A stretch of 10,357 nt of DNA, taken from the NCBI RefSeq assembly GCF_016718685.1, contig NZ_JADKCX010000122.1, positions 1 through 10,357 of the forward strand, in the 5' to 3' direction. This DNA comes from Haliscomenobacter sp. Its GTDB lineage: Bacteria; Bacteroidota; Bacteroidia; Chitinophagales; Saprospiraceae. Below the pieces are notes generated by a model that was not told where the DNA came from, ran no database searches, and saw only the letters and a program-made list of their open reading frames with translations. Of the stretch, positions 1-6,967 are shown in pieces (the stretch's first letter is position 1; the number at the start of each line of letters is the position of its first letter). Both the position numbers and the translations under genes were made by a program.

Positions 1-1
1 C

Positions 2-670
2 CAGGCCAACGAGCAGTTTTTGGAGACTTTTGACACCACGATCGCCCTGGCCAATTACCAGAAACTCGCCGCGAATGGTACTGCCGTAGTCCCCACGATG
101 ATTGGCAGTTACGCCACCGCTTATCTGGACCAAAACCAGCACCTAAACGATGATTACCTCAAGTACCTGGGGCCGGAATTCAAACGCACCTACCAGTGGC
201 GCGTCGATCGGGCGATGAAGGATGATTCAGCGGCCATCGACCTGCGCCATCGGATGTTTGAGACGGCGGCAGCACTATTGCCTTACCTGCACAAAGCTGG
301 CGTAAGCATCATAGCGGGTACAGATGCAGGCTACCTCAATTCTTTTGATTACCCTGGACTGGGCATGCACCAGGAGCTCGAATTGATGGTGCGCTATGGC
401 CTGACTCCCCAGGCTGCGCTGCAAGCCTCGGTCATCAATGGCCCGGAATTTTTGGGATTGGGCAAACACTATGGTGCAGTCCGCAAAGGCAAAATGGCCG
501 ATTTGTTGCTGCTGGATGCCGATCCTTTACAAAATATTCGAGCGACACAGCAAATTGCCGGGGTGATCAAACAGGGCACCTATTGGGACTCCAAGGCCAT
601 TCAGGAGCAGCTATTGAAGCTTCAACAGTGGGTGGCGGAGAAAGAAAAGCGGGAACGGGGGCAAAAATAA
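2..670 (+). CDS. Metal-dependent amidohydrolase, C-terminal part (5' end outside window)
   Basis: The frame is open from base 2 and runs 222 residues to a TAA stop at 668-670; the true start lies upstream of the window. The fragment resembles the C-terminal half of imidazolonepropionase-like amidohydrolases, TIM-barrel enzymes that hydrolyse C-N bonds using one or two divalent metals. The best marker is the segment IIAGTDAG: its Asp (codon 323-325) matches the metal-binding, catalytic aspartate at the end of barrel strand 8. After it come the usual helix (LTPQAALQASVINGPEFLGL) and the C-terminal beta-sandwich signature GAVRKGKMADLLLLDADPL. The substrate cannot be read from this part; family members act on dipeptides, imidazolonepropionate and other cyclic amides. 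The tail is charged and lysine-rich (EKEKRERGQK). A TTG at 20-22 is internal and is not the start. The family is clear and the specific function is not. Confidence 0.85.
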   Translation, partial: QANEQFLETFDTTIALANYQKLAANGTAVVPTMIGSYATAYLDQNQHLNDDYLKYLGPEFKRTYQWRVDRAMKDDSAAIDLRHRMFETAAALLPYLHKAGVSIIAGTDAGYLNSFDYPGLGMHQELELMVRYGLTPQAALQASVINGPEFLGLGKHYGAVRKGKMADLLLLDADPLQNIRATQQIAGVIKQGTYWDSKAIQEQLLKLQQWVAEKEKRERGQK

Positions 671-796
671 GTGTGCTTTAATCACTACAACTACATCGCA
701 CATTGACCAAAATCACTACTTTGTTTAAATAAAGCAATTGTCGGAAACTAATCCAATGCTTTTCTTTATCCCTGTAAATAGAACCACAACACCTTT

Positions 797-2464
797 ATGA
801 AAACAGACATCGAGATCGCTCAAGAAGTTACCCTGCGTCCCATTGCTGATATCGCCGCTGCCCTTGGCATTCCTGCGCCTGCGCTTATTCCATACGGCCA
901 TTACAAGGCCAAAGTTCAGTACACGGAAATTGATGAGGCCAAAGTTGCCCAAAGCAAGCTGATTTTGGTGACTGCCATTACGCCTACCAAGGCGGGGATT
1001 GGCAAAACTACGGTTGGGGTAGCCCTGGCTCAGGGTTTGCAACAATTGGGCAAAAAAGCCATCGTGGCCCTGCGCGAGCCCTCTTTAGGGCCCTGTTTCG
1101 GCATGAAAGGAGGTGCTTGTGGCGGCGGCTACGCCCAAGTTGTGCCAATGGAGGACATCAACTTGCATTTCACCGGTGATTTTCACGCCATCACTTCAGC
1201 CAATAACATGATTGCGGCCTTACTGGACAACTACCAGTACCAGCACCGTGGAACCGAACAAGCCCTCAAACAAATCACCTGGCGGCGGGTACTCGATGTC
1301 AATGACCGCTCCTTGCGTTTTATTGTATCGGGACTAAACGGGCCGGGGAATGGCATCCCGCAGGAAACGGGTTTTGACATCACCCCAGCCTCCGAGATCA
1401 TGGCGATTTTTTGTTTGGCCAGTAGTCTGGACGACCTGCGTCGCCGCATCGACAACATCCTGCTGGGCTATACCCAGCACAATCAACCTTTTACCGTAGC
1501 TGATCTGGGCGTTGGTGGAGCGATTACCGTGCTGTTGAAGGACGCACTCAATCCCAATTTGGTACAAACCCTGGAAGCTGGACCAGCCTTCATCCACGGC
1601 GGCCCTTTTGCCAATATTGCCCACGGGTGCAATTCCATCATGGCCACCAAAATGGCCATGACATACGGCGATTACGTGATCACCGAAGCGGGCTTTGGAG
1701 CGGATCTGGGTGCTGAGAAATTTTTGAACATCAAATGCCGCCAGGCGGGGATTCACCCCAAAGCATCCGTCCTTGTGGCCACTTCTCAAGCTTTGAAACT
1801 ACACGGTGGTGTTGCGCTGGCCGACATCAAAAAGCCCAATTTAAAGGGCCTGCAAACGGGTTTGAAAAACCTGGAGCGCCACCTCGAAAACCTGCAACAT
1901 TTTGGCCAAAGTGTGGTGGTTACCTTCAACCAATACAGTTTTGATACCGCCGAAGAAATGGACTATACTGCGCAATGGTGTCGGGAAAAAGGCGCTGATT
2001 TTGCCCTGAACAATGGTTTTGCCGAGGGTGGGAGAGGAGCGCTCCCGCTGGCGGAAAAAGTAGTGGAAGTGGTAGAGAAACGGCCTTCGCAGCCCATTCG
2101 TCATACCTACGCATTGGAGGATTCTATCCCCGAAAAAATCCGCAAAGTAGTGACCCAAATTTACCGGGGCAAGGAAGTGCTGTTCAGCAAAACAGCCGAA
2201 ACCGCGCTGAAAAAGATCGAAACCCTCGGGCTTTCCCACTTGCCGGTTTGTATTGCCAAAACCCAATATTCTTTCAGTGATGACGCCACGCACATCGGTG
2301 TAGCCTCAGATTTTACCCTCAACATCGAAAACCTGATCATCAATCGTGGCGCAGGCTTCATCGTCGCCGTTGCCGGAGAAATCATGCGCATGCCTGGATT
2401 ACCCAAAGACCCGCAGGCTTTGCACATTGATGTGGTGGATGGAAAGGTGGTGGGGCTGAGTTGA
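797..2464 (+). CDS. fhs: Formate--tetrahydrofolate ligase
   Basis: This enzyme joins formate to tetrahydrofolate at the cost of ATP, giving 10-formyltetrahydrofolate (EC 6.3.4.3) for cytoplasmic one-carbon metabolism: purines, formyl-Met-tRNA, and formate assimilation or release. The 555-residue length is normal for the family. Visible signatures are the ATP-binding loop TPTKAGIGKTT (residues 62-72), the block REPSLGPCFGMKGGACGGGYAQ (about 93-114), and the strongly conserved MEDINLHFTGDFHAITSANN (about 118-137). The C-terminal GEIMRMPGLPK is also typical. The loop differs from the usual TPTPAGEGKTT, having Lys and Ile where Pro and Glu are common. The ATG at 797 gives the normal N-terminus; no Shine-Dalgarno is visible before it, as is usual in Bacteroidota. 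The gene stands alone, with no neighbouring folate genes, and its stop codon lies inside the left arm of a long inverted repeat. Identification is secure. Confidence 0.97.
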   Translation: MKTDIEIAQEVTLRPIADIAAALGIPAPALIPYGHYKAKVQYTEIDEAKVAQSKLILVTAITPTKAGIGKTTVGVALAQGLQQLGKKAIVALREPSLGPCFGMKGGACGGGYAQVVPMEDINLHFTGDFHAITSANNMIAALLDNYQYQHRGTEQALKQITWRRVLDVNDRSLRFIVSGLNGPGNGIPQETGFDITPASEIMAIFCLASSLDDLRRRIDNILLGYTQHNQPFTVADLGVGGAITVLLKDALNPNLVQTLEAGPAFIHGGPFANIAHGCNSIMATKMAMTYGDYVITEAGFGADLGAEKFLNIKCRQAGIHPKASVLVATSQALKLHGGVALADIKKPNLKGLQTGLKNLERHLENLQHFGQSVVVTFNQYSFDTAEEMDYTAQWCREKGADFALNNGFAEGGRGALPLAEKVVEVVEKRPSQPIRHTYALEDSIPEKIRKVVTQIYRGKEVLFSKTAETALKKIETLGLSHLPVCIAKTQYSFSDDATHIGVASDFTLNIENLIINRGAGFIVAVAGEIMRMPGLPKDPQALHIDVVDGKVVGLS

Positions 2465-2598
2465 GGAAGTTGAGGAGGTTGAGAAAGTTGAGGCTACCGC
2501 GAGCGACAGGGCTTCCGCAAAGTATCAAAAAAACATTATGTCGCTTTGGTATGCCGCTCGCGGCAGCCTAAACCTCCTCAACTTCTCAACCTCCTCAA
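2461..2598. repeat. Long imperfect inverted repeat between convergent genes; possible bidirectional terminator
   Basis: Left arm 2461-2505 and right arm 2555-2598 match as reverse complements at about 38 of 45 positions with one gap. The inner 9 bases (2497-2505 with 2555-2563) pair perfectly, and a 49-base loop separates the arms. The left arm is itself a degenerate tandem repeat of a 9-base unit, TTGAGGAAG-like, about three and a half copies. The arms overlap the fhs stop codon and end 7 bases short of the Anbu stop, so the element fills the whole convergent gap. It could end transcription from both sides, although no clear T-tract follows either arm. It could instead be a dispersed palindromic element. 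Confidence 0.7.
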
Positions 2599-2604
2599 CC
2601 ATAC

Positions 2605-3327
2605 TTACTCTTTATTCAAAAACGCATCCATCCAGGTTTCCGGAATTTCATCAATGCTGTTTTTCAACTTGTTGGCCCACATCTGGCCAATTTGAGCGGT
2701 ATCTTTTTCCTCCAGGCGGTGTTGTTGCAGTTTGTAGGAATCGCGCGGGTAGAGCGCAACATCGATCGGGTAGCCCACGTCGTTGGCGCTGACCCTGGTA
2801 GAATCAAAAGAGAGAAAGCCCGTTTTAAAGGCGAAGCGCAAACTCGATTCGTAATTGAGGGCACGATTGAGAATGGGTTTGCCATAGCCGGAATTGCCAA
2901 TGATGGTAAAAGGTGAACCTTCGCCCACTTCAATCCAGTTGCCTTCAGGATACAGCAGGTACAACATGTGCTCTTTATCGTTCTCCAACTGTCCACCAAC
3001 GATGGCATACAGGTTGAAAAACATGCCCGACTCGGCCAAAGCCCGTTTGTCTTCCTGAGCAACCCGCCGCAACTGCTCGCCAAACATGTTGACGGCTTTG
3101 TACATTTTATCGAATTTGAAGGATTCGTCTTCAAACAGTTCTTCAAAGTAGGTCACCGCCTTGTCCCGGATAGAACGCAAGCCTGAAGTCATGAGGAAAA
3201 GACTGTTGCGACCGTTTTCGTGGATCGATATTTTTTTGGCGGTGGCAGTTTCAGTACCTGAAGTGATCCGTGTATCGGCAATGGCCACCAGACCACTGCG
3301 TACTTTAATTCCAAGACAATAGGTCAT
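2605..3327 (-). CDS. anbu: Anbu (ancestral beta-subunit) proteasome-type peptidase
   Basis: A 240-residue N-terminal-nucleophile hydrolase of the Anbu family (COG3484), related to proteasome beta subunits and HslV. I chose the ATG at 3325-3327 because it gives Met-Thr-Tyr-Cys-Leu-Gly: removing Met exposes Thr1, the catalytic nucleophile. Counting from that Thr, the motif GLVAIADTRITSG puts Asp at position 17, as in proteasome subunits, and Lys-Lys at 30-31, near the catalytic lysine of proteasome subunits (position 33). A longer reading from 3408 would add 27 residues and bury the nucleophile. Family members studied elsewhere form open-ring or spiral assemblies, and their natural substrate is unknown. 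It is the last gene of a minus-strand set with ATP-grasp, alpha-E and transglutaminase proteins, the classic Anbu neighbourhood. A 133-base gap with two palindromes separates it from the gene before it, so it may be expressed separately. There is no signal peptide. Confidence 0.93.
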   Translation of the reverse strand: MTYCLGIKVRSGLVAIADTRITSGTETATAKKISIHENGRNSLFLMTSGLRSIRDKAVTYFEELFEDESFKFDKMYKAVNMFGEQLRRVAQEDKRALAESGMFFNLYAIVGGQLENDKEHMLYLLYPEGNWIEVGEGSPFTIIGNSGYGKPILNRALNYESSLRFAFKTGFLSFDSTRVSANDVGYPIDVALYPRDSYKLQQHRLEEKDTAQIGQMWANKLKNSIDEIPETWMDAFLNKE

Positions 3328-3375
3328 CGCAAAGTTTTGTTGATTGATGGTTTCTGTTACTGGTTTTGGGTTAGG

Positions 3376-3383
3376 CAAATGTA
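3376..3383 (-). promoter_or_regulatory. Possible Bacteroidota -7 element upstream of Anbu
   Basis: On the minus strand this reads TACATTTG, an exact match to the Bacteroidota -7 consensus TAnnTTTG, 48 bases before the chosen Anbu ATG. No good TTG or TTTG -33 element lies at the usual 17-23 base distance; the nearest TTTG is only 13 bases away. It is therefore a weak candidate for a separate Anbu promoter inside the operon. Confidence 0.3.
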
Positions 3384-3411
3384 ATCTACAAAAGAACAAA
3401 GACAGCATTCA

Positions 3412-3427
3412 CACGAATAAATTCGTG
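3412..3427. repeat. Short palindrome, copy 1 (CACGAAT-AA-ATTCGTG)
   Basis: A perfect 7-base inverted repeat around a central AA, in the gap between the transglutaminase gene and Anbu. It shares its 16-base core with copy 2, which lies 13 bases further on. It would form a small hairpin in the transcript of either strand. Confidence 0.75.
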
Positions 3428-3440
3428 ATGTTCTTCCCTT

Positions 3441-3460
3441 CCCACGAATAAATTCGTGGG
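3441..3460. repeat. Short palindrome, copy 2 (CCCACGAAT-AA-ATTCGTGGG)
   Basis: A perfect 9-base inverted repeat around AA, sharing its 16-base core with copy 1. It directly abuts the stop codon of the transglutaminase gene (3461-3463). In the operon transcript it would form a hairpin right after that stop, where it could slow 3' exonucleases or partly end transcription before Anbu. No T-tract follows, so a classical intrinsic terminator is not supported. Confidence 0.8.
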
Positions 3461-4354
3461 CTATTGCTGCTGCTGTTGTTGTTGCTCAAGCAAAAACCAA
3501 TTGTAGTCATTGCTATTGCGCACCGATACTTCGTAGGAAGTTTTGTGGACTCCTTGGGTTAACAGGACTCCTTTGATCGGCTGACAATCTTTGTAATCCC
3601 GACCATGGGCGATTTTGATGAAATGGTCGTCTTCCTGGATGTTGTTGGTGGGGTCAAAGCCACGCCAGCCCAGTTGAGGGATGAAGACTTCCACCCAGGC
3701 GTGGAGTTGTGAATCAGCCCGGTTGTCGCTCAAGTTGAGGTATCCTGCCACGTAACGCGCTGGAATACATTGCTGACGCAAAATACCAATCATGATGTGC
3801 GCGAAATCCTGACAAACGCCGCGGCCACCTTTTATGGCTGTGAGTGCACTGGTACTGGTATTGGTAGAACCTGATGCATACTGCAGCATGGAATAAATAC
3901 TCGAGTTGAGGCGCAACAGGTAATTGCCGATCAGCTCATGCGGTTGTAGCAACAATTCCGTTGGAAAATCGCTTGGCTTCAAGGTACTGAGCGGTGTAGC
4001 TTGCAGAAAGGACTGATGATCCATCTGGAACTCAATGTCTTCCAATAATGCCCGCTCATCAGGAACCCTTAGCCCGGAGCACACATCAATGGGGGGCATG
4101 TTTTTGGCGACTTGTGCCAACAAGCTCAATGAAAAATAGTCAAAAGTTTCCGAATTGATGTGAAAATGCAAAGTGACAAAGCCATATTTGTTGTTGGCCA
4201 TAAACGGGCTACGCCGCATGGAGTGGATGAGCCGATGGTGTTTGAGCTTTTGGGTCTCATTTTCACACGGCATGATCAAAAACTCATAAGCTCCTTGCTT
4301 GACGGTTCTTTCATATTCTGTAAGCGTGCGGTACTCTACTACGTAATCGGTCAT
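3461..4354 (-). CDS. Transglutaminase-like cysteine protein of the Anbu operon
   Basis: A 297-residue protein with a papain/transglutaminase fold (COG1305). The triad is visible: Cys181 in GGRGVCQDFAH, His218 in QLHAWVEVF, and Asp234 in RGFDPTNN. The segment GRDYKDCQPIKGV after the core is typical of bacterial members. Residues 1 to about 90 form the N-terminal beta-rich region that usually precedes the core. Bacterial proteins of this type may act as amide or peptide hydrolases rather than cross-linkers; the substrate is unknown. The start at 4354 is 14 bases after the alpha-E stop, so the two genes are very probably cotranscribed. The C-terminus is odd: seven consecutive Gln residues encoded by mixed CAG/CAA codons just before the TAG stop. 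No signal peptide is seen, so a cytoplasmic role beside Anbu is likely. Confidence 0.92.
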   Translation of the reverse strand: MTDYVVEYRTLTEYERTVKQGAYEFLIMPCENETQKLKHHRLIHSMRRSPFMANNKYGFVTLHFHINSETFDYFSLSLLAQVAKNMPPIDVCSGLRVPDERALLEDIEFQMDHQSFLQATPLSTLKPSDFPTELLLQPHELIGNYLLRLNSSIYSMLQYASGSTNTSTSALTAIKGGRGVCQDFAHIMIGILRQQCIPARYVAGYLNLSDNRADSQLHAWVEVFIPQLGWRGFDPTNNIQEDDHFIKIAHGRDYKDCQPIKGVLLTQGVHKTSYEVSVRNSNDYNWFLLEQQQQQQQ

Positions 4355-4368
4355 AAGTCGGGCGTGGG

Positions 4369-5304
4369 TTACACGTGAAAATAATTTTTATCCAAAGCTC
4401 CATGCAGTTCATATACTTTCGCCAGGGTTTCGGATACAAACTCGCCAACCTTGTCTTCAATTTCGGGATAAAGCAGGTATTGGTACTGGGCGCACAAACG
4501 ACCCACCGCAAACCCGATACTATCCGGAGTATGCTCTCGCAAGCCCAATTTGCGGACAAAATATTGGATTTGCCTAAGATTAAAGGCCAAAGACCGGGGG
4601 AAATCGGCATTTAAAATCAGGAATTCCATGGTTTTTTGCCGGTCTGGCGCAGCTTTGTAATGGTGGCGGTTCATGTCAAAACCTTCCAGAAGTTTCAACA
4701 GTACGGTGTATTGGTAATTTTCTACCGACATGTTTTCGTTCTGGTCGGTGAGTACATAAATGTCATACAACTTGCAACTGATGATGCGCGCAATTTGGGT
4801 GGTGCGCTCCAGGTGTACCCCCAGCCGAATGAGTGCCCATACGTCGTTGTGGGTCAAGGTACTGTCTACGTACCCGCGAATGACCGAACAATGCTCTCCT
4901 GCGTTGAGGGTAAAATCGTATAAACCCCTGGTTTTGAAATAACTGACAGGGTAATTGTTGACAAAATGGTAGTACTTATTGATGACTTCCCACAATTCGG
5001 TGGAGATGATGTTGCGCATCCCCCGGGCATTTTCTCGGGCACTGGTGATGGCGGAAAGAATGGACATCGGGTTGTTGGCGTCCAAGGCCACAGCGTGCAG
5101 GATTTCCGACTCAACAAAGGGTTTGCCTTCTTCCCAGGGGATTCCAGCCATGTTGACAATGGATCCCAGTACAAAATCGCGGTTTTGACTCATCGGCGCA
5201 TCCTGCGTAGTGAAGTATTGTACTCGGAGGTAACGTGCGAGGTGTTCGGTTCTTTCGAGATACCGTCCCATCCAGTATAAGGTGTTGGCTATTCTTGCTA
5301 GCAT
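4369..5304 (-). CDS. Alpha-E domain protein (DUF403)
   Basis: A 311-residue, nearly all-helical protein of the alpha-E family (COG2307), full length for the family. It opens with the characteristic MLARIANTLYWMGRYLERTEHLAR. A related motif recurs mid-protein: GRYLERTEHLAR (residues 13-24) and GVHLERTTQIAR (162-173), suggesting an internal duplication. A further family marker is LNADFPRSLAFNL (231-243). The biochemical role is unknown. Alpha-E proteins are almost always encoded beside circularly permuted ATP-grasp and transglutaminase-like proteins, sometimes fused to them, so a role as partner or scaffold in the proposed peptide-ligase system is the usual inference. Upstream on the minus strand the ATG is preceded by an A-rich stretch (AAGAAAAAA) instead of a Shine-Dalgarno. 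The next gene starts 14 bases after its stop, while the preceding ATP-grasp gene ends 140 bases before its start. Confidence 0.93.
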   Translation of the reverse strand: MLARIANTLYWMGRYLERTEHLARYLRVQYFTTQDAPMSQNRDFVLGSIVNMAGIPWEEGKPFVESEILHAVALDANNPMSILSAITSARENARGMRNIISTELWEVINKYYHFVNNYPVSYFKTRGLYDFTLNAGEHCSVIRGYVDSTLTHNDVWALIRLGVHLERTTQIARIISCKLYDIYVLTDQNENMSVENYQYTVLLKLLEGFDMNRHHYKAAPDRQKTMEFLILNADFPRSLAFNLRQIQYFVRKLGLREHTPDSIGFAVGRLCAQYQYLLYPEIEDKVGEFVSETLAKVYELHGALDKNYFHV

Positions 5305-5319
5305 TTTTTTCTTGTTTTT

Positions 5320-5337
5320 CCACGACTAAAGTCATGG
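5320..5337 (-). repeat. Short palindrome, diverged copy in the ATP-grasp/alpha-E gap
   Basis: It reads CCACGACT-AA-AGTCATGG on the plus strand, with the same architecture as the two palindromes near 3412-3460 (8-base arms, AA centre). The one imperfect position is C5323 opposite A5334. In RNA from the minus strand, the direction of the operon, this becomes an allowed U-G wobble, whereas in plus-strand RNA it is a C-A mismatch. It lies 15 bases upstream of the alpha-E start codon. Confidence 0.65.
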
Positions 5338-5364
5338 GGTGTTTTTTTGTGTGCGCTCCCGGGG

Positions 5365-5439
5365 GAGGGTTCGTAGTTCGAGGGTTCGATGTTCTCGGAA
5401 AATCTGAAATGCCCCCGAACCCTCGAACTACGAACCCTC
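5365..5439. repeat. Perfect 24-base inverted repeat after the ATP-grasp gene
   Basis: Bases 5365-5388 and 5416-5439 are exact reverse complements around a 26-27 base spacer. The arms consist of degenerate TTCGAGGG-like units. The element begins 5 bases beyond the ATP-grasp stop codon (5445-5447), so the operon RNA would fold into a strong hairpin between the ATP-grasp and alpha-E genes. No T-tract follows in the minus direction, which argues for an RNA stability or processing element, or a dispersed palindromic repeat, over a classical terminator. Confidence 0.8.
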
Positions 5440-5444
5440 GAACC

Positions 5445-6904
5445 CTAAACCAGTACCCACGTATCCTTCGATCCCCCCCCTTGCGAAGAGTTTACAATCA
5501 AGCTCCCTTCTTTCAGGGCAACCCGTGAAAGCCCGCCGGGCAAAACAAACTGGCGATCTTTGCCCATCAGGGTAAAGGTGCGCAGGTCGATGTGGCGCGG
5601 TTCAAATTCACCTTTGTTCTCGATGTAAGTGGAGTGTACCGACAAAGACATCCTCGGCTGGGCGATGTAATTGCGGGGATCGGCCTGTATTTTGAGTTTA
5701 ATGTCTTCCAGTTCAGCGCTGCTGAGGCGATCACAAACCAATACGCCGTAGCCACCCGACATGTCGACGGGTTTGATCACCAGATCGCGGGTGTGCTCCA
5801 GTACGTATTTCAGGTCTTCCTCCCTTTCGCACAAATAAGTGGGCACGTTGGGAATGATCGGTTCTTCACCTAAATAATAACGAATCATCGCGGGTACGTA
5901 AGAACAGACCGCTTTATCGTCGGCTACTCCGGTGCCCGGAGCATTGACGATGGTGATGTTGCCTGCCCGGTAAGCCCCCATGATGCCTGGTACCCCCAAC
6001 ATGGATTCCGGGCGGAACACCAGCGGGTCGAGATAGGCATCATCGATGCGGCGATAGATCACGTCCACCCGCTTGGGCCCGTGGATCGTGCGCATGAACA
6101 CGTAATTGTTTTCCACAAAAAGATCACCACCTTCTACCAGTTCGATGCCCATCGTTTGCGCCAAAAAAGAGTGTTCATAGTAGGCAGAATTGTAAGTGCC
6201 CGGCGTGAGCAGCGCACAGGTAGGCTGATCATCGGTAACGGGTGCCACCGATTGTAGGGTAGCCAGCAACTCTGCCGGGTATTCGTTGACCGAACGTACA
6301 TTGGCCCAGCGGAAAGCATTGGACAAGGTGCGCTTCATGGCATCGCGGTTCGACAGTACATAACTCACGCCCGATGGGCTGCGCAAGTTGTCTTCCAATA
6401 CATAATATTCCCCATCACTGTGTCGAATCAGGTCGGTGCCAGAAATGTGGCAATAGATGCCATTTTGGGGTTTGATGCTCTTCATCTCCTCACTGTAATG
6501 AGGGGATGAAAAAATCAAAGCCGAAGGCACTATTTTGTCTTTGAGGATTTTACGGTCTCCGTATACATCCTGGATGAATAGATTCAAGGCAACGTTGCGC
6601 TGAATAAGGCCTTTTTCGAGTTTGTTCCAATCTGTAGAAGGGATGATTCGCGGGAAAAGGTCAAAAGGAAAAATTTGCTCAGCCCTTTGTGCCCGTCTGA
6701 ATACACCGCATATGTAATGCCTTGATTGAGAAAAGAAAGTTTGGCATACTCGTTCAAGCGCTCAAAATCTTTGCTCGTCAGTTGGCTAAATTGCCGGTGG
6801 ATGTCCTCGTAATGAGGATACACCCGTCCGTCTTTTTGAAACACTTCATCGAAGAAGGCTGGGTTGAGTGGATAATGTTGAAATAAGTTACGCTTTGTGG
6901 TCAT
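5445..6904 (-). CDS. Circularly permuted ATP-grasp protein (COG2308), interrupted by one frameshift
   Basis: Two adjacent frames together encode one 486-residue protein of the circularly permuted ATP-grasp type 2 family. Residues 1-74 are read from the ATG at 6904; at the GGG codon (6683-6685 on the plus strand) the frame changes. Restoring one G gives KG-A-EQIFPFDLFPRIIP and continues, similarity unbroken, to the TAG at 5445. Markers in merged numbering: LEDNLRSPSG (170-179), RRIDDAYLDPL (285-295), the glycine loop VIKPVDMSGGYGV (376-388), PRHIDLRTF (436-444), LPGGLSRVA (455-463) and SSQGGGSKDTWV (473-484). The fold predicts ATP-dependent acyl-phosphate chemistry forming an amide or peptide bond; the substrate is unknown. 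It leads the operon and is divergent from the DUF2126 gene. As written the gene is broken, but the lack of other damage suggests sequencing error or a very recent mutation. Confidence 0.9.
6683..6685 (-). other. Frameshift site in the ATP-grasp gene (one G missing)
   Basis: The GGG run (CCC on the plus strand) is where the coding frame changes. The upstream frame continues as GLSKFFLLTF and loses family similarity, while the -1 frame gives EQIFPFDLFPRIIP, a highly typical family block. A GGGG run would restore the full gene. The context (C-AAA-GGG-CTG) is not a standard X-XXY-YYZ slippery heptamer. Confidence 0.85.
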
Positions 6905-6967
6905 GAAGTATACGATTTAAACAAGCGATGTAGCGAATGGGCTTGGGAATAAAAAAATCGTTTCGAT

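Noticed and set aside
20..22. TTG start for the amidohydrolase
   Set aside because: The frame is already open from base 2, and the fragment lacks the N-terminal metal-binding half of the enzyme, so the gene begins outside the window.
671..796. Promoter for fhs in the 126-base gap after the amidohydrolase gene
   Set aside because: A TACTTTG at 717-723 is one base short of the consensus and its upstream TTG is only 11 bases away; no convincing promoter or terminator was seen in this gap.
1334..2293. Minus-strand open frames of about 150 residues inside fhs
   Set aside because: They are antisense shadows of a well-conserved full-length gene, with no family resemblance and no start signals.
2538..2792. 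84-residue plus-strand open frame across the inverted repeat
   Set aside because: It covers the repeat and the 3' end of Anbu in antisense; its composition is repeat-derived and no domain is visible.
3412..3460. Two palindrome copies as a CRISPR fragment
   Set aside because: The repeats are only 16-20 bases with a 13-base gap, there is no third unit in register, and no cas genes are nearby.
6675..6700. Programmed -1 ribosomal frameshifting in the ATP-grasp gene
   Set aside because: The site is not a standard slippery heptamer, no stimulating hairpin was evident just downstream, and I know of no such frameshift in this family. A lost base in a homopolymer is simpler.
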